From contig OZ029915.1 in assembly GCA_964023275.1 (NCBI GenBank), positions 13,770,712-13,834,711 of the forward strand: a stretch of 64,000 nucleotides of DNA, given 5' to 3'. Positions 45,722-55,157 of this stretch are shown in pieces. Source of the stretch: Norana najaformis. Taxonomy: Eukaryota; Annelida; Clitellata; Crassiclitellata; Hormogastridae. How positions within the stretch are numbered: position 1 is the stretch's first letter; every line of letters starts with the position of its first letter. The position numbers were made by a program, and so were the translations under genes. Below the pieces are notes generated by a model, which was given only the letters and a program-made list of their open reading frames with translations, ran no database searches and had not been told where the DNA came from.

Positions 45722-45922
45722 GCTAATCGGCTGTAACATGGATGCTAAACAACTGTAATATAAATGCTAATTAATTGCAACATAGATGCTAAATAAACTG
45801 TAACATACTGCTAACCAGCTGTCACATTAACGTTAATTTGCTACAACGTAAACTTTAATCAAGAGTAACATAAATGTTAATCTGCTGTACAATAGGTGCT
45901 AATCAACTGTAACATCAGATAG
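45722..45922 (+). repeat. 22-bp minisatellite, about 9 units
   Basis: Units such as GCTAATCGGCTGTAACATGG and GCTAAACAACTGTAATAT follow each other at a 22-bp period, each with a CTGTAACAT core, diverged from one another. Lies within element B. Confidence 0.85.
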
Positions 45923-46198
45923 TCAAATGAAGCTACAGACACAAGTAATAAAAGAAAACCAAACTCAGTACTTTGGCACTGGGGTAGACAAAATGACTAT
46001 CTACCTGGAAATAGAAGCATGCTGCATTCTACCCTCATTCTAGATGTATACAGTTCACATATCAAATTGAATCCAAAATGAAATTTGTAGTAAAACTGAC
46101 AACTATGCAAGCAAAATAACTGGATCAAACAGTAACATTGTCACCAAATATTCATATCTTAAGTACTAAGTAACAGATCAGTGTATATACCTGACACT

Positions 46199-46880
46199 CT
46201 ACTGGCCACTAAAAATCACAGCTTTATTTAATTTGGACCGCTTGGTTTGTTCATGAATGTGTCTTGTGAAGCACTTGCCCTGGTGGTGCAGACGACAGCA
46301 AAGATATTCTTCAACAACTGTCTTCATCAGCAGAACTCGGTGATCCCTAATTGGCTCAGTCCCAGATGAATGGTCCATTAGTGCAGAAAAATGTTGCTCC
46401 CAATGAAGGATCGAAGTACACATGTCGTTAGAACAGTTTTCAGACTTGCAGCAATTACTGGTTTGTCTTGTGGACCCATCTTACTTCTGAAGTGTGACTC
46501 GCTAGCTTTGCAGAGCATTACAACATCATTTGAAGGTCGCAGGAGACCTCCACGGTCTTTGGTTTCCAGAAGTCCAAAACCACTAGGAAATGGCTCATCA
46601 CCACTTTTGTTCCAAAACAGGGCATCTCTACAATCGTTGCAAGCTAGACGTTTTCTTAACTTGCGAACAACGAAACCAGCAATATACACTACCACATTTT
46701 CTACAAAGTTGGACAAAGTGCCAATTTCAATCTTTGGTCCATAAGCAACACGGTGTTTCGCAATGGGTGATGTGCGTACCCATCGGACTGTACTTTTCTT
46801 TGGCTGCAAATGAGCTGGAAAGTTGAACAGCGTTGGTTCAGCCCCTTAAAAGAAGAACAAGAATATTGTGCAGGATCAAC
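46199..46880 (-). pseudogene. P-element-type transposase C-terminal region (element B)
   Basis: Minus strand: ENVVVYIAGFVVRKLRKRLA, CNDCRDALF, FGLLETKDRGGLLRPSNDVV and, further on in another frame, HRVLLMKTVVEEYLCCRLHH and LNKAVIFSGQ before the stop. The order YIAGFVVRK, CxxC, KDRGGLxxPS, ending in short basic text, matches the C-terminal part of P-element/THAP9-type transposases. The catalytic middle is not found between this and the THAP exons. A frameshift separates the two C-terminal frames. Confidence 0.72.
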
Positions 46881-47249
46881 CAAAAAATACTTTTAGCATT
46901 TATCTGTTACAGATATAGATATCTGACTTATTATATCACACCATGTCACAACGTCGCAAACTTTGTCTCCTAGATTGACTTATTAAATGGATACACCTCC
47001 AGAATTACAACCGGACCATTAATGCAAGATTTCACAAGATCTCACAGCCATCACATTGAGCTATATCGGGATGTTGTTGTAGTATTTTGGTGCAGTGTTG
47101 CGGTAGTTTATCTGAATTTGGACACTGCATAATTATTGATCGCAAGCTGGGCTGACATAATCTTAGTGCTAAAGCTTTAATGGGATTAAGTGAAAAAGCC
47201 ACAAATTTCATATAGGATATTCACATATTATTAAAGTCATAGTAGACAG

Positions 47250-47404
47250 GCAAACCTGGTAATAGCCTCTTGCGCATGCCACTGTTGTAGAAACATCCAT
47301 CTTCGAAATGAACGGAACAGATACGTGAGTAATCAGTTGGTTCCTAGTTGTCGCGGTGCACACGGACTGCCCATTTCTTTCTCGTTTTAAGATCCTTTGG
47401 AAAC
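47250..47404 (-). pseudogene. THAP domain exon 2 (element B)
   Basis: Minus strand from acceptor GTTATAG: FPKDLKTRKKWAVRVHRDN, an in-frame TAG, then YSRICSVHFEDGCFYNSG and MRKRLL. The pattern W, CSxHF and F is the second half of a C2CH THAP zinc finger. The stop makes this copy inactive. Confidence 0.78.
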
Positions 47405-47487
47405 CTATAACAGATTGTGAAAACGTTATTCCCTTGCACCATGATTTGTTTGCTAGTAATAAATAGTCAGACCCATGTTTGTTCCAA

Positions 47488-47612
47488 AATCGTAATCGTA
47501 ATCCCCAAATTTCTACAGCGCCCAACGAAAGCCATGTCACTGGGACCAGCTCATTCAGAGGCGCTCAGTCAAAACAAAATCGATAGGCAAAAGGGTTCGG
47601 TTCCAGAAACAA
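47488..47612 (-). mobile_element. LINE 3'-end fragment, family A (copy 3), nested in element B
   Basis: ATCGTAATCGTAATC tail followed by TTCTACAGCGCCCAACG...GGGACCAGCTCATTC. It lies in the intron between the two THAP exons, so it arrived after the transposon. Confidence 0.8.
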
Positions 47613-47695
47613 AACATGGAAACACAAATATGGAACAAAAACACTTTCTAGAATTATTGTTTTATTTGTTCCAATAGAAAACATGACAGACATTG

Positions 47696-47906
47696 CATAA
47701 ACGAGACTGGATTCCATTTCGAGGCTTATATATTAAACAAAAGTACTAAAACACACAAATAAAATTTAAAAAATATATCGCGGACGATAAAACGATAAAT
47801 TTGCCAACATGCGACCGACCGACACACAGGCTTAAACGAGACTGTTTGCATTTCATTTCGAAGGTTACGCATTAAACAAAAGTACAAAAACACAAAAAAA
47901 TAAACA
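47696..47906 (+). repeat. About 65-bp direct duplication in the THAP intron
   Basis: ATAAACGAGACTGG...TTAAACAAAAGTACTAAAACACA recurs as TTAAACGAGACTG...TTAAACAAAAGTACAAAAACACA 135 bp further on. Confidence 0.75.
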
Positions 47907-47912
47907 ACTTAC

Positions 47913-48004
47913 CGATGAAATGATATTCCGGCGGCCTTGGTTTCGGGCATGAATAAATTGTTACATCCATATGCCACACAATTTAAAGTCGATCGTTTCG
48001 ACAT
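47913..48004 (-). pseudogene. THAP domain exon 1 with start codon (element B)
   Basis: ATG at 48004; MSKRSTLNCVAYGCNN then AGISFHR, ending CG/GTAAGT. C-x4-C at the N-terminus followed by F is the first half of a THAP zinc finger. It joins exon 2 in phase 2. Confidence 0.8.
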
Positions 48005-48113
48005 TTTCACACAGCTATTCAGTCGTCTAAACGATCGGTCAAGGCCGTTTTATAAGGCAGCTTCAAGCAAATGACGTCATACTTCCTCTAGAGTAAGTAG
48101 TATAACCTCTTTG

Positions 48114-48121
48114 GTATTAAC
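48114..48121 (+). repeat. Target-site duplication, right (8 bp)
   Basis: GTATTAAC, identical to 44545-44552. Confidence 0.55.
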
Positions 48122-48234
48122 TAGGCTCTAAAGTGGCACTATACATATGTCTGGTCACAGCACAACACAATAAATGTGATATCATTATTTTGAAACATAA
48201 TTCTAGCCTTCATATGAAGCTCATGCCTAGTAAG

Positions 48235-48480
48235 CTACACAGGTAAGTGCGTACGCCAAGGAGCGTCTGTGCGTGAGGATCCCAGGTTCGCGTCCCGGTC
48301 GTGGCTTATTTCAGAGATTTAAAAATCTCGGGTTAGTACGGTCCGTGCTCGGGGACCTTAAATGGCGTGGCGCCCATTCAAACGCGCAGAGGTGGTGAAG
48401 GATCTCACCCGATAAATTCATTGCAAAATGAGCAGGGTCGAGGCCATACGGTCGCTATATAAAACCTATACATTTACATA
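48235..48480 (+). mobile_element. tRNA-derived SINE candidate
   Basis: GC-rich block in AT-rich surroundings. The first about 75 bp contain a good RNA polymerase III B box (GGTTCGCGTCC at about 48287) and a tRNA-like 3' end (CCCGGTCGTGGC). The body follows (CGGTCCGTGCTCGGGGACC, GTGGCGCCCATTC), ending near TATATAAAACC. Only one copy in this window; the A box is unclear. An intact tRNA gene is ruled out because the sequence does not fold to a full cloverleaf by eye. Confidence 0.5.
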
Positions 48481-48589
48481 TGTGTAAATTCAGTCAACTG
48501 TTCATTGCAACTGTTCGCTAGATGGCTGTTCATGTTTGTTTCTGTTGTTTATTTTATTACAAAGTCAAATTAAAAAGTCTAACATCAGA

Positions 48590-49050
48590 CTTCTCCCCCC
48601 TAAATTAAATTCCACCAGCATAACCATCCAGCGCTTCCTTCATGACCGTCTCCGCCAAGATGGTGAATGGGTATCACCGACCCCCTTTCTCGGCACGGAA
48701 CCTTCGTGATAATACACCGCTGCTTTCACTTTAGCTAGCTGTTTACCATAGAGTCCAATAAGCAAGTTGACGATTCAAACAGTGTAACCCACGTCTCTCA
48801 CGGCCAACCACAGCTTCTCAATCAACTGTTGATGCTATCTAATTTTCTGCATGATGATTCTAAGACTGTGACTTGATCTTGTATTCCCCTTCCTCTGCGA
48901 AATCCAGCTTGTTTATGTGCCACCTCGGATTCTGTCTTCATCCTAATTCTTTCCAGAATCATCTTTAGGATGATTTTGCTGGCAAGCGAGACCAGGGCTA
49001 TAATTCGTGCATTGTCTCATATCGCCTTTCTTTGGCAGAGGAATGAAGAT
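48590..49050 (-). mobile_element. RTE-like LINE reverse transcriptase fragment
   Basis: Minus strand: LFIPLPKKGDMRQC, GFRRGRGIQDQVTVLESSC (QAGFRKGRGTxDQI-type RT motif), IEKLWLAVRDVGY and LIGLYGKQLAKVKAAV, spread over frames. Lies between the two P-like elements. Confidence 0.75.
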
Positions 49051-49052
49051 TG

Positions 49053-49159
49053 AGTAGTAGTAGTAGTAGTAGTGGTAGTAGTAGTGGTAGTAGTGGTAGT
49101 AGTAGTAGTAGTAGTGGGAGTGGTAGTAGTAGTAGTAGTGGTAGTAGTAGTAGTAGTAG
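49053..49159 (+). repeat. (AGT)n microsatellite, left flank of element A
   Basis: AGTAGTAGT with GTGG variants, broken off at 49160 by element A and continuing at 51947. Confidence 0.95.
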
Positions 49160-49622
49160 CAAAGATCTTAGAGTCGTAGACTAAGATATGACACTTCCTA
49201 TCTCCGCTGTGTATTCGGCCTGGTGGTGGTCAAATGTACGCAAACCGTGGCGCCACGTAGTGATTGGGATGATAGCTTCTTAGCAAAGATAGACGCGGCA
49301 TTTCACTACTATATACTGTAAGACAAATAAAATAATGTAGCCTATTGGTAAGCGTTCTCAGCCTGAAATTTGGATATACAAGTAAAGTGAATAATTTTTT
49401 TATTGCAAATAAAATTCACTCACAGTTTACATAATTCAAATATACATAATTAAGAACATTAACATTGAACTACTTGTATGGAGCTGAGCAGTAATACACT
49501 AAGATCTTTGGTTTCACACTCATCTTCAGTAAAGAAACAATGTCAACAATAAAGCCTCAGAAGTCTGTATCCATGACCAAACCAACAGAAGGCAGACAAA
49601 TGAAAAAAATAAATTGAACTGC

Positions 49623-50309
49623 TTACTCATGCAAAATTTTCTTTGCTTTATGATTGCGCTTAAGCTTAAGTTTGCAGGAGTTTTGAAGTTGCTGGTTAAG
49701 AATTTTGATCTTACTGTGGATTCGAACTGTCATGTACAATTTCATCATGTATTTCAGCCGGGCACCACATGTTGCTGATCCACATGCAGCAATATCTAAA
49801 TTCTTTTGGGCAAATAAGCAAAGTCGTTTTAATATACCAGAACTATGCTGCAATTTGTCAAATGAATTCTGAAACAGTTTTTCCAAGTCCCTGGTGAAAG
49901 CCAAAAACGACATGGATGGGTAAACTAAACAACCAGTGTCTTTAAATGCCTTTAGCTGTAAGAAAGGAAACTGAGGACAAGACAAGTGTACACTTGTGTA
50001 CAAATCACTGCATGTTTGGCACATACCAGATCCATCATTAAAGCCACACTTTCTTAAGATATAGTTACTCATATATGCCAAGACACTGTCAACCTCCAGT
50101 GGCAAATCAGGAATATTTGATATATCTTGAAGGTCAAAGTCATTTTCACATGTCATTTCACAAGTGATCTCATGATCAATATGTGAAGCGGAAGCATAGT
50201 GTTCATCATCATGTAACCTGGACTTCAAAAGATTCGACAATGACGATATATCTATAAGCACATCATCTATATCATTTTCACAGTTTCGTCCAGAATTATC
50301 AACAAACAA
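49623..50309 (-). pseudogene. P-element-type transposase C-terminal frame (element A), 228 codons
   Basis: Open frame on the minus strand with LEVDSVLAYMSNYILRKCGF, CQTCSDL, KDTGCLVYPSMSFLAFTRDL and a basic C-terminus (MKLYMTVRIHSKIKILNQQL...) before the stop. The Y-x5-I-RK-C, CxxC, KD-G-LVYPS order is that of the C-terminal region of P/THAP9 transposases. It begins just 47 bp after the end of the N-terminal part, so several hundred residues (RNase H-like and GTP-binding segments) are missing. Confidence 0.8.
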
Positions 50310-50355
50310 TTTATCGACAGCGATATATCTAAAACTGGAACAAAATTCTGTGACA

Positions 50356-51229
50356 TCAGGATTGTCCCTGTGTCCTCCACTGCATCTTTATTTTTATAGT
50401 ACCAACAAATTGCTTGCTAAAGTCGGGATAAAGGTTGCAATTTTGGAGCGTTCGCTGCAAAGTCCTTTTGGATGGCATACAGAAAATATTTTGCAACAGC
50501 TTATAAGATTTTCTACTTTGATAAAATACAGACATTGCAAACATTTTTTAATTAACTGTCCAACATCTACCTTGTTTGGAAACAAGACCAATATTGATCT
50601 GGGTCTTCAGAAAAGAGAGAGTAGATGGTGGAAGATGGTTGCACAGTTCTGCTATCAAACGGTCACAGGAAGCAGCTTCTTGCTTCCGTGTCAAGACACT
50701 GTTGCATTTTGATGTACTTTGATCCTTTCCTGTCTGTCTCCTCAGTCGAGTTCGTAGTCTGACAATTTCATTCTTAAGTTTCTTCTTGTCCGAAGAGTTA
50801 CATGACGACCTCGTGGAGCAACCCTCACACTGGTCATTTAGAAGTTCCAGGTTAGCAGATGATGAAATAGGCAAAACACTATTGACAGCCACAGCTGCAG
50901 AAAGAGACTCTTCCACAGCAAGAACTTCATCACTGTCGTTGTGTTCGTTAGGAACGTTTTTGAGCAGCTGTAATTTGCTGCTTTTGACAGAAACATTCAA
51001 CTTTGGTGTATGCCTGATAATGTGTCGTCATTTTTGTGTGATCGATGATGGCTTGTTTGGAATATCAAACAGTGTTGGAACTGCATTCCATATAAGCTTG
51101 TCATGTTTGGTGTTCATAAACTGTGAATCTTCTAAATGTCTACTGCACAGTCGGAAGGTTTTGTTCAGCACTTCAACACTTTTGCAGTCCAGGTCTGAAC
51201 GCTGCATGTTGACTCTCCACTTCTTACAC
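50356..51229 (-). pseudogene. P-element-type transposase N-terminal exon 2 (element A)
   Basis: Minus strand from acceptor GAACAG: CKKWRVNMQRSDLD, RLCSRHLEDSQF and WNAVPTLF complete a THAP zinc finger with its AVPT box. One TGA (about 51027) follows, then an acidic stretch, a short coiled coil (DKKKLKNEIVRLRTRLRRQ), LPPSTLSFLKTQI, a TAA at 50548, and KMFAMSVFYQSRKSY, FCMPSKRTLQRTL. The last block is the conserved K-x-FA-LYY-S-Y...PS-RTL region of P-type transposases. Apart from the two stops it stays in one frame. Confidence 0.82.
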
Positions 51230-51729
51230 CTGTTCTCATGTAATAAAATAGTAGCAGCAAATAACTATTAATTTTCTACAATAAAATGCTGCCGGGCAAG
51301 TTATAAGCAAAATTTACATATTGATACGACATGGAAATAACCTATGGAGGAAATAAGTCTAGGAAGAGATGCGTTCTTAGACAAGATCTGAAAGCCAGAA
51401 CAGACTTTGCATAGAGAACGTTTCCAGGTCGCCAACATCTCCAGTGATATATTCGGTTGACAAACCGAAACCGAAACGTTTTCAAATGTTTCTAAATAGC
51501 ATTTGTTTGTGGGCCCTGATCACGTATAATACCTTTAGGAGTGAAAAGCCTGAGCGGTGACTGACAGAGAAGCTTGATGTATTCGGGATTTTGTATACCG
51601 ACAGTATGGCCTCGACCCTGTCCTTCTTTCAATGGATCTATCGGGTGTGATGTGATGTATGTTATGTGTATCACCGACAGCAGTCATCGAACATTTAATA
51701 ATATAGTTTATACGTTACTGTGTACATAC

Positions 51730-51830
51730 CTTTCGGCATCAAATCTAAATTGTGAAATCTTTTGCGCATTGTACGTCGTTACGCTGCAATTAATCGCAGC
51801 GCAACGGATCCCTCCTCGCTTCGAAGCCAT
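51730..51830 (-). pseudogene. THAP domain exon 1 with start codon (element A)
   Basis: ATG at 51830; MASKRGGIRCAAINCSV then ISQFRFDAE, ending AG/GTATGT. C-x4-C plus F, first half of a THAP zinc finger; joins exon 2 in phase 2. The intron is about 500 bp. Confidence 0.83.
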
Positions 51831-51946
51831 GTTTACAAACTCTATCAACCCAATCGTATGGTGGCGCCACACATCCCAAGGTAGGTGGTGTGTACATTCA
51901 GATACATTGAGTGTCATAATCTTAGTCTACGACTCTAAGATCTTTG

Positions 51947-52035
<89 letters not shown>

Positions 52036-52052
52036 TAGTAGTAGTAGTAGTA
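51947..52052 (+). repeat. (AGT)n microsatellite, right flank of element A
   Basis: Long AGTAGT run with two ATAG interruptions. Confidence 0.95.
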
Positions 52053-52149
52053 TTGAACTGCGTTGAACTTCTCAAAAACTCTCCAACAATGTACGTATTG
52101 AAGCATGAATGTGAAATTTGTGGGCTTCACTGTTGTTTACAATAGTTTG

Positions 52150-52725
52150 AAATGACATAGGTCTAGGTCTATATAGAACCTCAAGTCTACAAAAACTGGA
52201 AATTATGAAATACGACAATCCTTGGATAGGCAAAGAACTCTGCTGGGTAAAGTTGTTCATCGAAGAATCTGGTGGGTTGGTCATGTGGATAGAATAGGGC
52301 CAACTAGACGTATAATGTAATGATAATCATAATCGTAAGCTGAGATTTCTACAGCGCTCAACGAAAGCTTATTCACAGGCGCTCAGTCAAAATAAAATCG
52401 ATAGGCAGGAAGGGTTCGGTTCCAGGTCAAGATCCAAGAGTCAGGCAGGCAGGCAATCGGACGGCTATGGTGGAAGGTGTTTGCAATTGAAAGTGAGAAG
52501 AGAAAGAGGAAGCACCAGGACAAGATTTGTGGAAAAGGAGTGTTTTCAGTTTTGAATGAAACCTTACATGCAAGATACGAAGAAAAGCAAAGCAAAGAAA
52601 GACCGCGACGATGCCGGATAGACAGCATAAAGGAAGACATTTGGAGTAAACTTGAGAAATGCACGAAATGACAGAAAAGATAGATAATTGTGTACCTAAC
52701 GCAGCCAAATGCTCGACGTCAGGAA
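52150..52725 (+). mobile_element. RTE-like LINE C-terminal fragment, split by a nested insertion
   Basis: Plus strand 52180-52315: LDRQRTLLGKVVHRRIWWVG and HVDRIGPTRR; then 52575-52725: YEEKQSKERPRRCRIDSIKE, DIWSKLEKC and NARRQER. These are successive parts of the post-RT region (WxGHVxR then GRPRxRWxDxIKEDL then ANARRQD), separated by family A copy 4. Confidence 0.8.
52318..52572 (-). mobile_element. LINE 3'-end fragment, family A (copy 4), nested
   Basis: Tail AATCATAATCGTAAGC then TTTCTACAGCGCTCAACG...CAGGCGCTCAGTC. The minus strand shows RFHSKLKTLLFHKSCP as in copy 1. It interrupts the RTE-like copy. Confidence 0.78.
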
Positions 52726-52726
52726 C

Positions 52727-52775
52727 GATGATGATAATGATGATGATGACGACGATGACGACGACGAAGATGCTG
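52727..52775 (+). repeat. (GAT/GAC)n microsatellite
   Basis: GATGATGAT/GACGACGAC run that produces Asp-rich frames. Confidence 0.95.
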
Positions 52776-52779
52776 ATGA

Positions 52780-53740
52780 TTTCATAGTTGTCCTTTGTGA
52801 CACCGCTTGGGCCAAATATTTTCTACAGTGGTCCTTGCGCTTGACTTGGGCAAAGCATCGAATGTTAATAATAAGCAAATGTGAGCTCAACCGATGAGCA
52901 GCGGCTGAATAACGGCACCACGTGACATGAATGTAGCGCAAGACCAACCGTGAATACATTCCTTGGCTGTGTTTTATAGGTCTTCGGTTCGAAATTTCGT
53001 TGCTTAAATGTGCTTCAAATACGAAATAGCCTAATTAGCTTTCGGACTAGATATTGCTAGAACGATGTAGGCATGGCTTATATTTGTGTGGTTTGTTGAC
53101 TACGGAATGAATTTTTGGTTTAGGAATTTTCGAGCGGAATCTCTGAGTCGCTTTCTCGGCTCCGTTGAAATCCGAAGTCTTACGGCGATGATGCTGGTGC
53201 TAAATGAAACACAAGCTATAGAAAATTAGGATTCTCTTGAGTATTAAAAAGCGAAATGGAGACAAGAGGATGTTCCAGGTCGCCAAGACCTGACACAGAT
53301 GAAGAACAACTGGATAAACTTCCATCTAGCACACTTAAAGTAAATTCCTAGCATTTTACGGCGTTCATTTGAATCACCGTCTATAACACATTGAATTGAT
53401 AGTGATGCTGCAATAAATATAATTGTCTGAGGGATCAACATTATTTTGCGTAAAAATAAAAACAAATATCAGATTGTTTTTGCATTAATTATCACTGTCA
53501 CATAAGTTTTTGACCTAAATTGCATGTCACAGAAGGTGATGCGCAAACTTCATCTTTTGATCTGGAATGGCTAGTCAATGCTGATATTTGACTCTCTGAA
53601 GCTATTGTAGCTAGTTATAAAGTGTTTGGTATAGTTTCTGTGGTTAGTTTATATATTTGTCAAGAGAAAGTTATAAGACAAACAGTATCTATGAAACAAT
53701 AAATGACTCGCAGGTCAGAGAGAGAGACAGAGAGGAAAAA
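52780..53740. other. Intergenic, nothing recognised
   Basis: No known motif or repeat seen. Confidence 0.4.
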
Positions 53741-53750
53741 GGCAGATACA

Positions 53751-54568
53751 GTGAGCCCTCAAGCGAATAACTTAGCCACTAAACTTAAGCCTTACTGAAA
53801 GTGGCAGCGCGGATATGGAGGTTTTGCTGTGAGTCCATAAACCTTACCTAACAAGGTCATGATCAGTAAAATGATTAAAAACCAGCAGAGTTTGTGTCTG
53901 GCAGTGGCAATGGTGGAGTGGATGAAGCATCGGCTGGTGGCAGAGTAGATGAAAAGGACGAAGTGTCTGACATGTCGTTTAGAGGAATATAAGGTGCTGA
54001 AAAGAGAGGCTGAAATGATGAAGTTGATGCCAAGACAGTTGATGGTGAAGCAGTAGCAATGCTCATTGACGAGAAAGTCAGCAATCCCAAAGAATGTATT
54101 ATGTGCATTGGCATGACGCAGAAGGATTTGCTTACCAGGACAGAAGTAGTAGTGCCTAATCGGCAGTTGTCAGGTTGGCTCATCGTCTAGGTGCAAAGCA
54201 CAGTGCTGTAGAGTGATGTTCAGTGACCTTCTGGATGTAGCTGTTGCCGCACGAGAGGTAGGGAATTGATTTCGTTCCGTTAAGTTGTAAGGTTGGTAGG
54301 CCGCCCAACTGTCAGAATAGTCGACCCACAGCAGAAATTAAGACTCGATTGTAGAGATGTTTATTTGAGATACACGTCAAGTACAGCAAGGCACAATTCT
54401 ACTTTATAAGCTTGAAACCACCACTTTTATGGTTCTTCAAGGGTTGAAAATCATGACCTTGATTGGTAAGGTTATGGGCTCACAGTATTCCTTTGTACCT
54501 GCGTTTCCAGTTGTGGTAAGGCATAACTTTAGTGGCTAGGTTACCCCCTTGCTTGGGAACTCAGGCCA
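53751..54568. mobile_element. Inverted-repeat element, LTR-like on the minus strand
   Basis: Arm 53751-53870 (CTTAGCCACTAAACTTAAGCC, CTGTGAGTCCATAAACC, CAAGGTCATGAT) is matched in reverse complement at 54448-54568, with about 120 bp per arm at roughly 75% identity. On the minus strand, the right arm leads into TTATAAAG, then CAAATAAACATC and a 102-codon Ser/Pro/Thr-rich frame from 54183 (MSQPDNCRLG...). TATA plus AATAAA order suggests an LTR; an inverted partner suggests rearrangement or a foldback element. Confidence 0.5.
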
Positions 54569-54639
54569 GAGAGCCACCCTCTGCACGTAATCATAGCTGA
54601 CTTTCTCATCTATCTCGCTCTCACTTTCGTTCTCTCTCT

Positions 54640-55150
54640 CTCTGTATAATTTTGCATTATCCTATGCCATGTGGCCTATACACATTGCATAATATTTAGC
54701 CTTAGATGGATGTATGTGTTGTCTAGCTGTATGTGTGATAAATGTTTATGATATCTGATGAATAATATTAGAACAAAAAGGTTATTTAGAAAAGCTAGTG
54801 TGCTAGAGTAAAATTCTAAAAATTTGGACAGTTTTTGGTAATTTGACAGGTTTTCGACCCTGCTCCTGGTTACATCTGTGGATGGCATGTTGTTCTGGCC
54901 TGTCCTGTGAAGTGTATGATGCATGAACTCGATGTGCTGACTCAGCCAGAGTCAGCTCAATTCAGCCCAAACTTCAGTAGCACAGCAGTAGATGTACATT
55001 GAAGTCTGTTAACAGGTCCTGTTGCTTACAAAGCCACAATAATGGACTACCGACCACGTGCTTAATCTCAGCCCTAAAGAGCAGTAGCACAGCAGTAGTT
55101 GAGAACTGAAATGTGTGGCTGAAGGTCTGTTGTGTCTGTACATATCAAGA
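54640..55150. other. Intergenic, nothing recognised
   Basis: Short repeats of GTAGCACAGCAGTAG occur near 54975 and 55083; otherwise nothing. Confidence 0.4.
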
Positions 55151-55157
55151 CACTCAC

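Larger units (their letters stand above)
44905..46050 (+). repeat. About 95-bp direct duplication inside element B
   Basis: GACAAAATGACTGTTTGCC...ATATATGCTTCATTCTACC (44929-44973) recurs as GACAAAATGACTATCTACC...AGCATGCTGCATTCTACC (45989-46033). Confidence 0.8.
44553..48113 (-). mobile_element. P-element-like transposon B (THAP transposase, internally deleted)
   Basis: Flanked by 8-bp GTATTAAC. Ends read CAATGATATATACTC... on the left and, on the minus strand, CAAAGAGGTTATACT... on the right; these are imperfect inverted repeats. Inside, on the minus strand, are a two-exon THAP domain (48004-47404 onward) and a P-type C-terminal region (46880-46199). The transposase middle is absent. A family A LINE fragment sits in the first intron. 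Boundaries rest on the duplication and modest end similarity, so they are tentative. Confidence 0.65.
49160..51946 (-). mobile_element. P-element-like transposon A (THAP transposase, internally deleted), 2787 bp
   Basis: Left end CAAAGATCTTAGAGTCG (49160 onward) and right end CGACTCTAAGATCTTTG (to 51946) are perfect inverted repeats, continuing as TAGACTAAGAT to about 28 bp. Inner GTGGCGCCAC motifs lie near both ends. The minus strand carries a THAP exon 1, a long exon 2, and a C-terminal frame, but no catalytic middle. Flanked on both sides by the same AGT microsatellite, in which the 8-bp duplication cannot be resolved. Confidence 0.85.

Noticed and set aside
48235-48310. Functional tRNA gene
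   Set aside because: B box good but no convincing cloverleaf or A box, and the block continues into a SINE-like body.
50786-51271. Plus-strand frame of 161 codons
   Set aside because: Opposite strand of the P-type transposase exon 2, which carries the THAP and AVPT motifs.
51574-52038. Plus-strand frame of 154 codons
   Set aside because: It is the shadow of the THAP exon 1 region plus the AGT microsatellite (poly-Ser/Val).
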